DNA of 64,000 bases from Halorubrum lacusprofundi ATCC 49239 (GTDB lineage: Archaea; Halobacteriota; Halobacteria; Halobacteriales; Haloferacaceae), in NCBI RefSeq assembly GCF_000022205.1, contig NC_012028.1, positions 248,001 to 312,000 of the forward strand. Reading direction: 5' to 3'. The notes beneath the pieces are model-generated. The model did not search any database. It worked only from the letters and a program-made list of their open reading frames with translations, and was not told the origin of the DNA. Shown here in pieces: positions 49,493 to 57,757 of the stretch; the stretch's first letter is position 1, and every line of letters begins with the position of its first letter. A program made the translations under genes and the position numbers.

Positions 49493-52315
49493 ATGAACGA
49501 ACCGTCTCCATTCGACGCAATCCGCGAATTCGAGTTCGACGGCACATCCTACCAGATGGCCAACCTCACAGTCCTCGAAGAGGAGGGTCTCTGTGAACTC
49601 GACCAGCTCCCCGTCAGTATCCGCGTTCTCCTCGAGTCCGTTCTCCGCAACGTCGACGGGGAGACGATAACCGTCGAAGACGTTCGAAACGTCGCGTCGT
49701 GGCAACCTGACGTTCCGGATGTCGAACTCCCGTTCACACCGTCGCGGGTCGTTCTCCAGGATCTCACCGGTGTCCCCGCGGTCGTCGACCTCGCAGCGCT
49801 CCGGTCTGCGGCCGACCGAAAAGGCAAGGATCCCGCCATCGTCGAACCAGATGTACCGTGTGACCTCGTGATCGACCACAGCGTGCAGGTCGACTACTTC
49901 GGCTCCGCGGACGCCTACGAGAAGAACGTCAAACTGGAGTACGAGCGCAACGGCGAGCGATACCGTGCGCTCAAATGGGCTCAACAGGCGTTCGACGATT
50001 TCCGTGTCGTCCCGCCGGGAACGGGTATCGTTCACCAGGTGAATCTCGAATACCTCGGACAGGTCGTCCACGCCCGCGAGCGTGACGGCGAACAGTGGCT
50101 CCTCCCCGACACCCTCGTGGGGACGGACAGCCACACGCCGATGATCGGCGGCATCGGCGTCGTCGGCTGGGGGGTCGGGGGTATTGAGGCCGAAGCCGCG
50201 ATGCTCGGCCAGCCCATCACGATGAAGCTTCCCGAAGTCGTCGGCGTCCGCCTTACTGGAGAACTCCCCGAGGGCGCGACCGCAACTGACCTCGTGCTTC
50301 ACGTCACCGAACAGCTTCGAGAGGTCGGCGTCGTCGACCGGTTTGTCGAATTCTTCGGTCCCGGCGTGTCGAACCTGACTGTTCCGGATCGGGCGACCAT
50401 CGCGAACATGGCGCCCGAACAGGGCTCGACCATCTCGATGTTCGGCGTGGACGAGGCGACGCTCGACTACCTCGAACTCACGGGACGCGACGAAGAGCAC
50501 ATCGAACTCGTTCGAGAATATTTCGACGCACAGGGGCTATTCGGCGAACAGAATCCCGAATACTCTGAAACGGTAGAGTTCGACCTCTCGACGATCACTC
50601 CCAGCCTCGCCGGTCCGAAGAAGCCCCAGGATCGCGTCGCGATGGGCGACATGAAGACGCACTTCAGGGGACTGGTCCACGGCGAATTCGAGGAGGAACT
50701 CGACGATATCGACGAGGAAGCGATCACCCGATGGCTCGGCGAGAGCAGCGCTTCCGACGACCGACCTGATCCCGATCTTCCGGAACCGGATGTCGGCGAC
50801 CTCGACAAACGAGTCGCAGTCGACGTGAACAGCGAGGGACGAAGTCCCTCTGGCAGCCCGGCGGAGCCCGGCGACGGCGAGACAACCGAAATCGGGCACG
50901 GCAGTGTCGTCGTCAGCGCCATCACCAGTTGTACGAACACGTCGAATCCGTCCGTGATGATCGCGGCGGGCCTCCTCGCTCGTAACGCTGTCGAGCGCGG
51001 GCTCGACGTCCCCGCGTACGTCAAGACGAGTCTCGCGCCCGGAAGCCGCGTCGTCACCGAATATCTCGAAGCGTCGGGGCTTCTCCCGTACCTCGAAGAC
51101 CTCGGCTACAACGTCGTCGGCTACGGCTGTACGACCTGTATCGGGAACGCCGGCCCGCTTCCCGAGCCGATCGAACGTGCGATCGACGCCGAGGATCTCT
51201 GGACCACGAGCGTCCTTTCGGGGAACCGCAACTTCGAGGCTCGCATCCACCCGAAGATTCGTGCGAACTACCTCGCCAGCCCGCCGCTCGTCGTCGCCTA
51301 TGGCCTCGCCGGGCGGATGGACATCGACCTCGAACACGACCCGCTCGGAACGGATGCCGACGGCGATCCGGTCTATCTCGCGGACATCTGGCCCGACGCC
51401 GACGAGATCCACGCGGCGGTTCACGACAGTGTCGATTCCTCGATGTTCGAAGAGAAGTACGCCTCCGTGTTCGAGGGAGACGAACGCTGGACGGCACTCG
51501 ATGCGCCGACCGGTGAGGTCTACGAGTGGGACGACTCTTCGACGTACATCCGCGAGCCGCCCTTCTTCAAGGACTTCCCGCTGGAAGAGCCCGGTGTCAC
51601 AGATATCGACGACGCCCGCACGCTGATGCTGCTCGGTGATACGGTCACGACCGACCACATCAGCCCGGCCGGCCCGTTCAGCCGTGAGCAACCCGCCGGT
51701 GAGTGGCTCGCCGAACAGGGCGTGGAACCCCACGAGTTCAACACCTACGGCGCCCGGCGCGGGAACCACGAGGTGATGATGCGTGGGACGTTCGCGAACG
51801 TCCGCATCGAGAACGAGATGCTCGACGGCGTCGAAGGCGGCTACACGATCCATCACCCCACCGACGACCAGACGACGGTCTTCGAAGCCAGCCGTCGGTA
51901 TCGCGAGAACGACACGCCGCTGGTCGTGTTTGCGGGTGAAGAACTCGGAACCGGATCGAGTCGTGACTGGGCGGCAAAGGGAACGGATCTGCTGGGTGTC
52001 CGTGCGACGATCGCCGAGAGCTACGAGCGCATCTTCCGCGACAACCTCGTCGGAATGGGTGTCTTGCCGCTCCAGTTCGACGAGGGCGACTCCTGGGAAT
52101 CGCTCGAACTCGACGGCTCGGAACGGGTCGCGATCCAGGGACTTGACGACGGCCTCGACGTGAACAACGATCTCACCGCCGTCGCAGAACGTGCCGATGG
52201 TTCGACCGTCGAATTCCCGGTCACGGCACAGGTTGGGACGCCTGCAGCCGTTCGATACGTCGAAAATGGCGGTATCCTCCATCTGGTGCTCCGTCGACTA
52301 CTCAGCGAGGAGTAG
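49493..52315 (+). CDS. acnA: Aconitate hydratase (AcnA type)
   Basis: The 940-residue enzyme interconverts citrate and isocitrate. Iron-sulfur ligands are Cys in ITSCTNTSNPSV and the pair GYGCTTCIGNAG. Other landmarks are VLLQDLTG-like VVLQDLTGVPAVVDLAALRS, GTDSHTPMIGGIGVVGWGVG, GPFSREQPAGEWL and GTGSSRDWAAKGTDLLGVRA. Length and order agree with bacterial AcnA/IRP-type aconitases. An inserted acidic segment near residue 430-470 (DDRPDPDLPEPDVGDL) is a haloarchaeal trait. It is a TCA-cycle enzyme and unrelated to the neighbours; a terminator follows. Confidence 0.95.
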   Translation: MNEPSPFDAIREFEFDGTSYQMANLTVLEEEGLCELDQLPVSIRVLLESVLRNVDGETITVEDVRNVASWQPDVPDVELPFTPSRVVLQDLTGVPAVVDLAALRSAADRKGKDPAIVEPDVPCDLVIDHSVQVDYFGSADAYEKNVKLEYERNGERYRALKWAQQAFDDFRVVPPGTGIVHQVNLEYLGQVVHARERDGEQWLLPDTLVGTDSHTPMIGGIGVVGWGVGGIEAEAAMLGQPITMKLPEVVGVRLTGELPEGATATDLVLHVTEQLREVGVVDRFVEFFGPGVSNLTVPDRATIANMAPEQGSTISMFGVDEATLDYLELTGRDEEHIELVREYFDAQGLFGEQNPEYSETVEFDLSTITPSLAGPKKPQDRVAMGDMKTHFRGLVHGEFEEELDDIDEEAITRWLGESSASDDRPDPDLPEPDVGDLDKRVAVDVNSEGRSPSGSPAEPGDGETTEIGHGSVVVSAITSCTNTSNPSVMIAAGLLARNAVERGLDVPAYVKTSLAPGSRVVTEYLEASGLLPYLEDLGYNVVGYGCTTCIGNAGPLPEPIERAIDAEDLWTTSVLSGNRNFEARIHPKIRANYLASPPLVVAYGLAGRMDIDLEHDPLGTDADGDPVYLADIWPDADEIHAAVHDSVDSSMFEEKYASVFEGDERWTALDAPTGEVYEWDDSSTYIREPPFFKDFPLEEPGVTDIDDARTLMLLGDTVTTDHISPAGPFSREQPAGEWLAEQGVEPHEFNTYGARRGNHEVMMRGTFANVRIENEMLDGVEGGYTIHHPTDDQTTVFEASRRYRENDTPLVVFAGEELGTGSSRDWAAKGTDLLGVRATIAESYERIFRDNLVGMGVLPLQFDEGDSWESLELDGSERVAIQGLDDGLDVNNDLTAVAERADGSTVEFPVTAQVGTPAAVRYVENGGILHLVLRRLLSEE

Positions 52316-52319
52316 CCAC

Positions 52320-52341
52320 CTCTCCGGAGAGTCGCCTTTTT
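52320..52341 (+). terminator. Terminator after acnA
   Basis: CTCTCCGGAGAG is a perfect 12-bp palindrome 5 bp after the acnA stop, followed by TCGCCTTTTT. The stem and T5 run suggest a terminator. Confidence 0.6.
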
Positions 52342-52357
52342 CAGGAACTGCGAAGAA

Positions 52358-52504
52358 CGCTGGTGGTGAAACCAGCGAATTAGCAGTTTGTAGGCGGTAA
52401 GCCCCCTTCCTCAAGGAGCGACCAGAGGGAGCGAGTAGGGAGGGATACACCGTCCCCAGAAATCTTCGATTTCTGGTGTGCGAACGAATCGCGCAGCGAT
52501 TCGT
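52358..52504. repeat. Three hairpins and an IS1341-type end scar
   Basis: Three perfect stems lie in a row: CGCTGGT/ACCAGCG (52358-52377), CCAGAAATC/GATTTCTGG (52456-52476) and ACGAATCGC/GCGATTCGT (52484-52504). Between the first two stands CCTCAAGGAGCGA and GGGAGCGAGTAGGG, which resembles the end of the tnpB gene at 63.2 kb. So this is a scar of an older TnpB-type element just before a younger one. No gene is seen from 52342 to 52596. Confidence 0.5.
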
Positions 52505-52596
52505 CCACGCCGTCATCATATTACAAACACGTTCGACCCCACCACCCAACCATCCCATCGATACAGTTAAGTTGATATAATGTATAAACACAGGTG

Positions 52597-52737
52597 ATGG
52601 ATAGGCACGAAATAGAAGGCCACGAAGTCATCGAGGGAGAAGTGAAGCCGACCGGGAACGGCGCACACGTTCTCGTCCCGAAACGGTGGCGAGGAGCTGA
52701 CGTGAAAATCGTCCGAACGTCTGATCCCGACGAATAG
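52597..52737 (+). CDS. DUF2080-type small protein of an IS1341/TnpB element
   Basis: A 46-residue protein: HEIEGHEVIEGEVKPTGNGA then HVLVPKRWRGADVKIVRTS. I recognise this as the short DUF2080 protein that often precedes tnpB in haloarchaea. Its stop TAG is 3 bp before the original ATG of tnpB (TAGCCAATG). The remainder of tnpB is now 9.2 kb away because the composite transposon inserted here. Confidence 0.75.
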   Translation: MDRHEIEGHEVIEGEVKPTGNGAHVLVPKRWRGADVKIVRTSDPDE

Positions 52738-52749
52738 CCAATGCACTAC

Positions 52750-53818
52750 GAGGGTGTCATAGAATAGTTCTCATAGCGTGATGACGGTGCTTCCTGGATT
52801 GTCTCCGCGTTCGTCGTTGGTGATCGCAATAACGAGACGAAGGCACAGCGCGAGGAACACTTGTGCTCGTGCGTGGACGCGGCCTCGGGCGCGAACGTGC
52901 CCGAGGCCGCAGTCCTTGACGGCGTCGTTGGTTCGTTCGACTCCACTCCGGCGGTTGTACGTCTCGTCTAGCGTCGATTGCTTCAGCTGAACGTCCTCGC
53001 TGTGTTCGTCGATGCGGGCTTCGACCCTGTACTCGATGTCTTTCGGATCGTCGGTGTTTCGTGCGTTGTACGGAGCGACTGGCACGACCCCTGCGGCCAG
53101 CAGGTGGTCGTGCCAGCCGAGCGTGTCGTAGGCGCTGTCTCCAAGCATCCAGATCGGTTTCTCGACGGCGAGCGCGTCACACGTGACGCGCATCGCCGTC
53201 TCCTCTGGCGCTTGCTTGCTCTCGGTGAACTCCGCGGCAATCGGGATCTTTTGCCCGGTCGAGACGATCGTACAGCCGTAGCCGTGGTAGTACTCTTCGG
53301 CGGTTGGATCGTAGCCTTTCGACGCGTCTTGGTCGGCGGGCATCGTCCTCACGTCGGTGGAATCGATGGAGTAGGTCAAGTCGAGCAGGCCGCGGCAGGC
53401 GGCCTGCTCGACGAGGCGGTCGAAGACCTCGTCGACGACGTGTTCGAGGTCGGTGAGGAAGCGATCGACCGCGTCTCTCGACGGCGGTCGATCGAAGCCA
53501 CAGCTGAGCCAGACGACCGTGTTCTGGAGTTCTCGCGTGACTGGACGGATGCCGTAGACGTTCTTGTAGTAGCAGTGCAGGAACGCTCGGAAGAGTGCTG
53601 GTGGGTGATGATCTCGTGTTCGCCCCCGGCGAGCGGGGGCGAACACATCGAATTCTTCGAGAAAGTCGAACTCAAGATGCTCGAACAACGCGAGCGTCTC
53701 GGTCGCCATTACATTGAAGAACTCGTCGATAGAAGTCTCCTCTTGCAGGATGCTGGCGCTCGTAGACACAGTTCCAACATCCTGCGTCTTCGTGTGTGAC
53801 GCTTTCTATGACACCCTC
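52750..53818 (-). mobile_element. IS copy 1 of the composite transposon
   Basis: Perfect 15-bp inverted repeats GAGGGTGTCATAGAA lie at 52750-52764 and 53804-53818. One transposase fills the element. The length is close to that of ISH11 as I recall it (about 1068 bp), but this was not checked. Confidence 0.88.
52771..53769 (-). CDS. IS transposase, copy 1
   Basis: This 332-residue DDE transposase has TYSIDSTDVRTMPADQDASK (first Asp), WMLGDSAYDTLGWHDHLLAA (second Asp) and YNRRSGVERTNDAVKDCGLG (Glu). The N-terminal region includes RDHHPPALFRAFLHCYYKNV. It is an IS4/IS5-like haloarchaeal enzyme. It is identical in protein sequence to copy 2, implying recent duplication and probable activity. Confidence 0.88.
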   Translation of the reverse strand: MSTSASILQEETSIDEFFNVMATETLALFEHLEFDFLEEFDVFAPARRGRTRDHHPPALFRAFLHCYYKNVYGIRPVTRELQNTVVWLSCGFDRPPSRDAVDRFLTDLEHVVDEVFDRLVEQAACRGLLDLTYSIDSTDVRTMPADQDASKGYDPTAEEYYHGYGCTIVSTGQKIPIAAEFTESKQAPEETAMRVTCDALAVEKPIWMLGDSAYDTLGWHDHLLAAGVVPVAPYNARNTDDPKDIEYRVEARIDEHSEDVQLKQSTLDETYNRRSGVERTNDAVKDCGLGHVRARGRVHARAQVFLALCLRLVIAITNDERGDNPGSTVITL

Positions 53819-53870
53819 TCTGATACTCTATCTATATCTCCTCAGAAGGCGTCCATCTGTTGAATATAAA

Positions 53871-54655
53871 ATGACAACACAAAAGAAGAATCCGGAATTC
53901 AAGCCGAACGAGACGAGATACTCGGCAGCGGAGCCGACGGACTCCGTGAGAGTCTCGAAGTTGCGATCAGATATCCAACCGAAAGCGACGACGCGATACG
54001 GACCATCGCCATCGGTGGCCTGCTCTCGCTGTTGGCGTTCCTCGTGGTTCCGGTGTTCATCCTCGCCGGCTACTTCATTCGGGTACTGAACCGAACCGCC
54101 GGAGGTGACGAGGTTCCGCCAGTGTTCGACGAGTGGGGAGAGCTGGCGGTCACCGGACTGCAAGCAGTCCTGATCGGCGTTGCCTACGCGCTTGTTCCGA
54201 CGATCCTCGGTGGCGGCGTTGTCGCCATCGGAATCGGGCTCAGCGGCGACGGCTCACTGGATGGCCTCGGCGTGGCGGCTGTCCTGGTGGGTGGGCTGCT
54301 CTGGACGCTCCTTTCGTTCGTTGTTGCCTACCTGCTTCCGGCAGCACTGGTCAACTTCGCTCGAACGCGGTCGCTCGGTGCTGGCTTCGCGTTCGGGACG
54401 CTGAAACCGATCTGGCTCTCTCGATCCTACGCCGTTGCCTGGGGAACGATGCTCTTGGTGGCGTTGCTCGGCGGGATCGTGGCGGGGGTACTCAACGTCG
54501 TTCCGATCCTCGGCCAGATTGCCGGAGTCTTTGTCGGCTTCTACGCCGCGGTTGCGGCCTACTCCGTTATCGGTCGGGCGTGGGAGGATCTTCCAGTCGT
54601 CGACCACACCGGTCCCGACGCGATGCTGTCGACCAGTGTCGATACTGACCGGTAA
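53871..54655 (+). CDS. DUF4013-type membrane protein, start region frameshifted
   Basis: The frame to the stop at 54655 encodes LRESLEVAIRYPTESDDAIR and then about five hydrophobic helices (IAIGGLLSLLAFLVVPVFIL, GVAAVLVGGLLWTLLSFVVA, AWGTMLLVALLGGIVAGVLN). This is the DUF4013 layout. No start codon lies in frame before the sense part; the ATG at 53871 is one base out of frame. If it read ATGG, the N-terminus would be MDNTKEESGIQAERDEILGS. A one-base loss, real or technical, is likely. It is the first cargo gene. Confidence 0.65.
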
Positions 54656-54824
54656 CCGCCTTTTTGAAGCTATCACACGAGTAGCCGTTCGGGTTTCGGT
54701 GTCCTCCCAGTCTGTGCGGTCAACGCTGACGGTCCTCAGATCGCTCGACCGACAGCGTTCGCCACCGCAACTGTGTCTGATCAAGCATCCCGTAGCGCTT
54801 TCCGGTCAGTGTCGGCGTCCCATC

Positions 54825-56009
54825 TCAGGCTGTTTCTGGAGCGGTTGTCGCCTCCGGAGCGTCACTGTCTGTCCCTGCTCGGCTCTCGATTTCCCTGGCC
54901 ATCGCCTCCATGAACGCCGTGACTGTGTTGCCCATCAGCACCACTGGCCGACCCGAGGCTACCGCGTCATCTAGAACTGCCGCCGGCGATTCAGTCTCGG
55001 TGTCGTGGCGAACGACCGGGAGGGAGGCGGTCGTCTCGAACAGCTGTTGATCGTCGCCGACGATGTGGGTCTGCTCGACTGCCCCCGACTCGTAGAGGTC
55101 GTCGAGATAGCGGATGAACGACACCGTTCGCCCCCGGCGATCCCACCGGAGGTTCAACACTGGTTCGATTACTGTCTCCCGATCCTCAACGAGCGACTGT
55201 CGAACGAGTTCCGTGCTCTGGACGTCGTTGACCGCCGCCGCATTGTACACCCGACCACCAGGAAGCTGCTGCCACGACGGACGAAGCGTATCGATTCGGT
55301 CCTGGATCTCTTGGGTTGGAACAGGCGGCTCACCGACTGCTGCGAGCACGTCGTTGAGCCCATACACACACTCACTGCCTGGCACGCTCTCGGTCCCCGA
55401 CGGCGGGTCGACGAAGGTAACTGGTGCATCCCGACGCTCGAGTTCGGTCTGGATGTACTCACGTAGCGGTTTGTACTGTTCGGCACAGACAACTGATGTC
55501 CCCTGAGGGACTGCACGGGTGAGCGACCGAGCGATCTGGGTGCGATCACGGCCTAGCGTGTCGAGGTGGTCCTCCCGGACATTGGTGAGAAACACCAGAT
55601 CGGGGTCGACGAACTGCTCGTTGACCAGCCGTGTCGTGTAGGGTCTGATTCCTTGATTCTCGACGATTGCGACGTCGATACTGTCGAACCGAGCCAGCTC
55701 ACGCTCGTTTTCGTACAGTCTGACCTGCTGTTCGCGCTCGATCTCGGAGACGGTGTCGTTGTAGCGAACCTGTGCATCGGATCCGGTTATCTTGGTGTAG
55801 GTGTCGTAGCCGCGGCTGACGAACTGTTCGTGCAGCCAGTTGGCCACCGATGACTTCCCGCGGACACCACTGACGACGATTCGGGTATCGATCTCATCGA
55901 GCCGCCGACGGTGGGCGGGACCGGCACCAAGTGCCTCGACAACACCGCTGGCGACAGTGCGGAGTCCGTCGAGTGCCTGCTTTTTCACTGTTTGGCGGCT
56001 CGACCACAT
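54825..56009 (-). CDS. pgsB: Poly-gamma-glutamate synthase PgsB/CapB-like Mur ligase
   Basis: This 394-residue ATP-dependent amide ligase has the P-loop VVSGVRGKSSVANWL and the PgsB/CapB hallmark FLTNVREDHLDTLG. VAIVENQGIRPYTTRLVNEQ is another family segment. The enzyme couples glutamate units through gamma-carboxyl bonds at the membrane. Its start overlaps the stop of the PgsC-like gene by 1 bp, as expected for the pgsBC pair. A pgsA/capA gene is not seen. The cargo location shows that capsule synthesis genes can move as a unit. Confidence 0.85.
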   Translation of the reverse strand: MWSSRQTVKKQALDGLRTVASGVVEALGAGPAHRRRLDEIDTRIVVSGVRGKSSVANWLHEQFVSRGYDTYTKITGSDAQVRYNDTVSEIEREQQVRLYENERELARFDSIDVAIVENQGIRPYTTRLVNEQFVDPDLVFLTNVREDHLDTLGRDRTQIARSLTRAVPQGTSVVCAEQYKPLREYIQTELERRDAPVTFVDPPSGTESVPGSECVYGLNDVLAAVGEPPVPTQEIQDRIDTLRPSWQQLPGGRVYNAAAVNDVQSTELVRQSLVEDRETVIEPVLNLRWDRRGRTVSFIRYLDDLYESGAVEQTHIVGDDQQLFETTASLPVVRHDTETESPAAVLDDAVASGRPVVLMGNTVTAFMEAMAREIESRAGTDSDAPEATTAPETA

Positions 56010-57202
56010 CAGTCAGTCACCTCCTCTCCAGCCTGACAGTGGTCCATCGGTTCGGTGGGATTTGACACTGACTGTGGCGGCTCGATTCGTTCTAGATTGG
56101 CCAGCACAGCGAGAGCCAGTAGTACGATGACAGCGCCGAGCTGGAGCTGTTGGACGGTTACCTCCGTCAGGAGGCCAGTCGGCGGTGGGGTCACGAGCAG
56201 CCGGGCAATGAAGCCGACTGTCACGAGCGTCCCGGCGATCACTGCGATAGTTGCCGGTCGCTCTCTGGGTGGAACCACGTGAATGTTGTACGCGGTGACG
56301 CCGCCAAGCAGGCCGACAAAGAAGGGGAGCACGCCGTGAATGACTGGAACAACAGACACCAACGAGACTGTCGTGAGTATGCTCACGATGATGCCAAACG
56401 CCAGCAACACGCGTCCGTAGAGGAGTGTCCACCAGTGGACGAGCTGGATACTACCGTAGGCCCCAACGGTGGCGAGCATCCACACCGGCAGTAACATTCC
56501 GTTACGGAAGGTGATGAGGACGACAAGCGGGACGACGATGATCCCGGCGACACGAAGCTGGTACCGGAACCGAACCAGCTCTGCGATGGCCATCCCGGCG
56601 AGGACGAGGACAAGCGAGAGACTGTTTGATGTGATCACTGGAAGCGGTGGCCGGTCGACCGTCAGCCCGAAGGCGAGCGCAATATCCGACTCCGGGGCGA
56701 GCAGCAGCGGTGGAAGCGTCCCGGCCAGCGGTGAGAGACCGACGAGGAACGTGAGCCCGATCCCGACGACGACCAGGAACAACAGCACTGCCAGACTGAC
56801 GACGCCATCGAGCACTCGCTGCTCAGTGTCGAGACGGTGGAAGTTGTAGGCGGCGATGCCGGGGAGCACACTTCCGAGGAACTCGACATCTGTAATCGCT
56901 GTCTCGGCACCAACCCCAGCCACGAGTAGTTCGACGATAGTGACCGGAACGAGCGCCCCGATGAAAATAGAGAGGACGAACAGCTGGCGGCCGTACAACG
57001 GGAGTCGAGTTTTGATGTAGCTGATCGAGGCGTATGCTGCTACTGTGCTGAGGACGAACACCGGGAAGGTCCCGAAGCTCCGCAGGAGGTACACCGCAAC
57101 GAGCGGGACGATGAGGACACCACCGAGTCTGAGACCATACAGCTGTGCGGCGATGGTACCAGCAACTAACCCACAGAGCAGTACGGCTGTTGCAATGAGC
57201 AT
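56009..57202 (-). CDS. pgsC: PgsC/CapC-like membrane protein, internally duplicated
   Basis: A 397-residue protein with about ten to twelve helices. Two halves resemble each other: RLGGVLIVPLVAVYLLRSFG with TRLPLYGRQLFVLS, and RVAGIIVVPLVVLITFRNGM with WWTLLYGRVLLAFG. Bacterial PgsC is about 150 residues, so this is two PgsC units fused. PgsC anchors the PgsB ligase and may help export the polymer. It runs directly into pgsB by a 1-bp overlap. Confidence 0.8.
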   Translation of the reverse strand: MLIATAVLLCGLVAGTIAAQLYGLRLGGVLIVPLVAVYLLRSFGTFPVFVLSTVAAYASISYIKTRLPLYGRQLFVLSIFIGALVPVTIVELLVAGVGAETAITDVEFLGSVLPGIAAYNFHRLDTEQRVLDGVVSLAVLLFLVVVGIGLTFLVGLSPLAGTLPPLLLAPESDIALAFGLTVDRPPLPVITSNSLSLVLVLAGMAIAELVRFRYQLRVAGIIVVPLVVLITFRNGMLLPVWMLATVGAYGSIQLVHWWTLLYGRVLLAFGIIVSILTTVSLVSVVPVIHGVLPFFVGLLGGVTAYNIHVVPPRERPATIAVIAGTLVTVGFIARLLVTPPPTGLLTEVTVQQLQLGAVIVLLALAVLANLERIEPPQSVSNPTEPMDHCQAGEEVTD

Positions 57203-57382
57203 CTAGCTCTCGGACCCACCGCGGGGTTCGGCTGCGGCAGTTCGGACGGACTTCTCAGTTTGTGTTGGAGGGAGGCTCTGTCTGCGTTTCGGAGGGACCA
57301 TGTCTTCTGAATTAATAACTCGTATTGTGCAACATAAAAGTGCGGGTTTAAGTAAACAGAGAGGACTATTGGTCGCTCTGAT

Positions 57383-57754
57383 CTATTCTTCAGTCGGGCC
57401 TGCAAACGTGAACTCGGTGGGGGTAGCCGACCGACAAACCTCGCCACTCGGATGCCGAGCGACAGCGACTGATCCCGCGTTGTGAGCCCGTGCGAACCGA
57501 CGAATCGGGGCCGCGTCGGTGAGTGCGTCAGGGGCGTCGACGTTGATCCGATCAGTCATCCCGCTTGTCTGGAGGCAGATCCATCCCGACAGCGCGAGTG
57601 CGACCTTGGGGTCCCGCTCCTCACGGTCGGAGGCGACCGCCTGCCGGAGTCGCTCGTGCATCCCCGAGGGAACGACGTAGGCCGTCCCATCGGGGTCGAT
57701 GGCGATTTGCTGGGCGCGGAACTCGCCCTCGACTGGTGAGAACGGGACTGTCAC
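57383..57754 (-). CDS. Protein of unknown function
   Basis: A 123-residue protein, moderately acidic: QQIAIDPDGTAYVVPSGMHE, a helix LRQAVASDREER, VALALSGWICLQTSGMTDRI and APIRRFARAHNAGSVAVARH. No domain is recognised. Its start lies 3 bp after the ALDH stop, so it is probably co-transcribed with the dehydrogenase. Confidence 0.6.
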   Translation of the reverse strand: MTVPFSPVEGEFRAQQIAIDPDGTAYVVPSGMHERLRQAVASDREERDPKVALALSGWICLQTSGMTDRINVDAPDALTDAAPIRRFARAHNAGSVAVARHPSGEVCRSATPTEFTFAGPTEE

Positions 57755-57757
57755 GAC

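Noticed and set aside
50537-52282. 581-residue minus-strand open frame opposite acnA
   Set aside because: Shadow of the aconitase gene; composition is Arg/Val-rich without any motif.
52978-53799. 273-residue plus-strand frame (repeated at 61096-61917) opposite the IS transposase
   Set aside because: It is present in both IS copies only because these are identical; the DDE motifs are on the minus strand.
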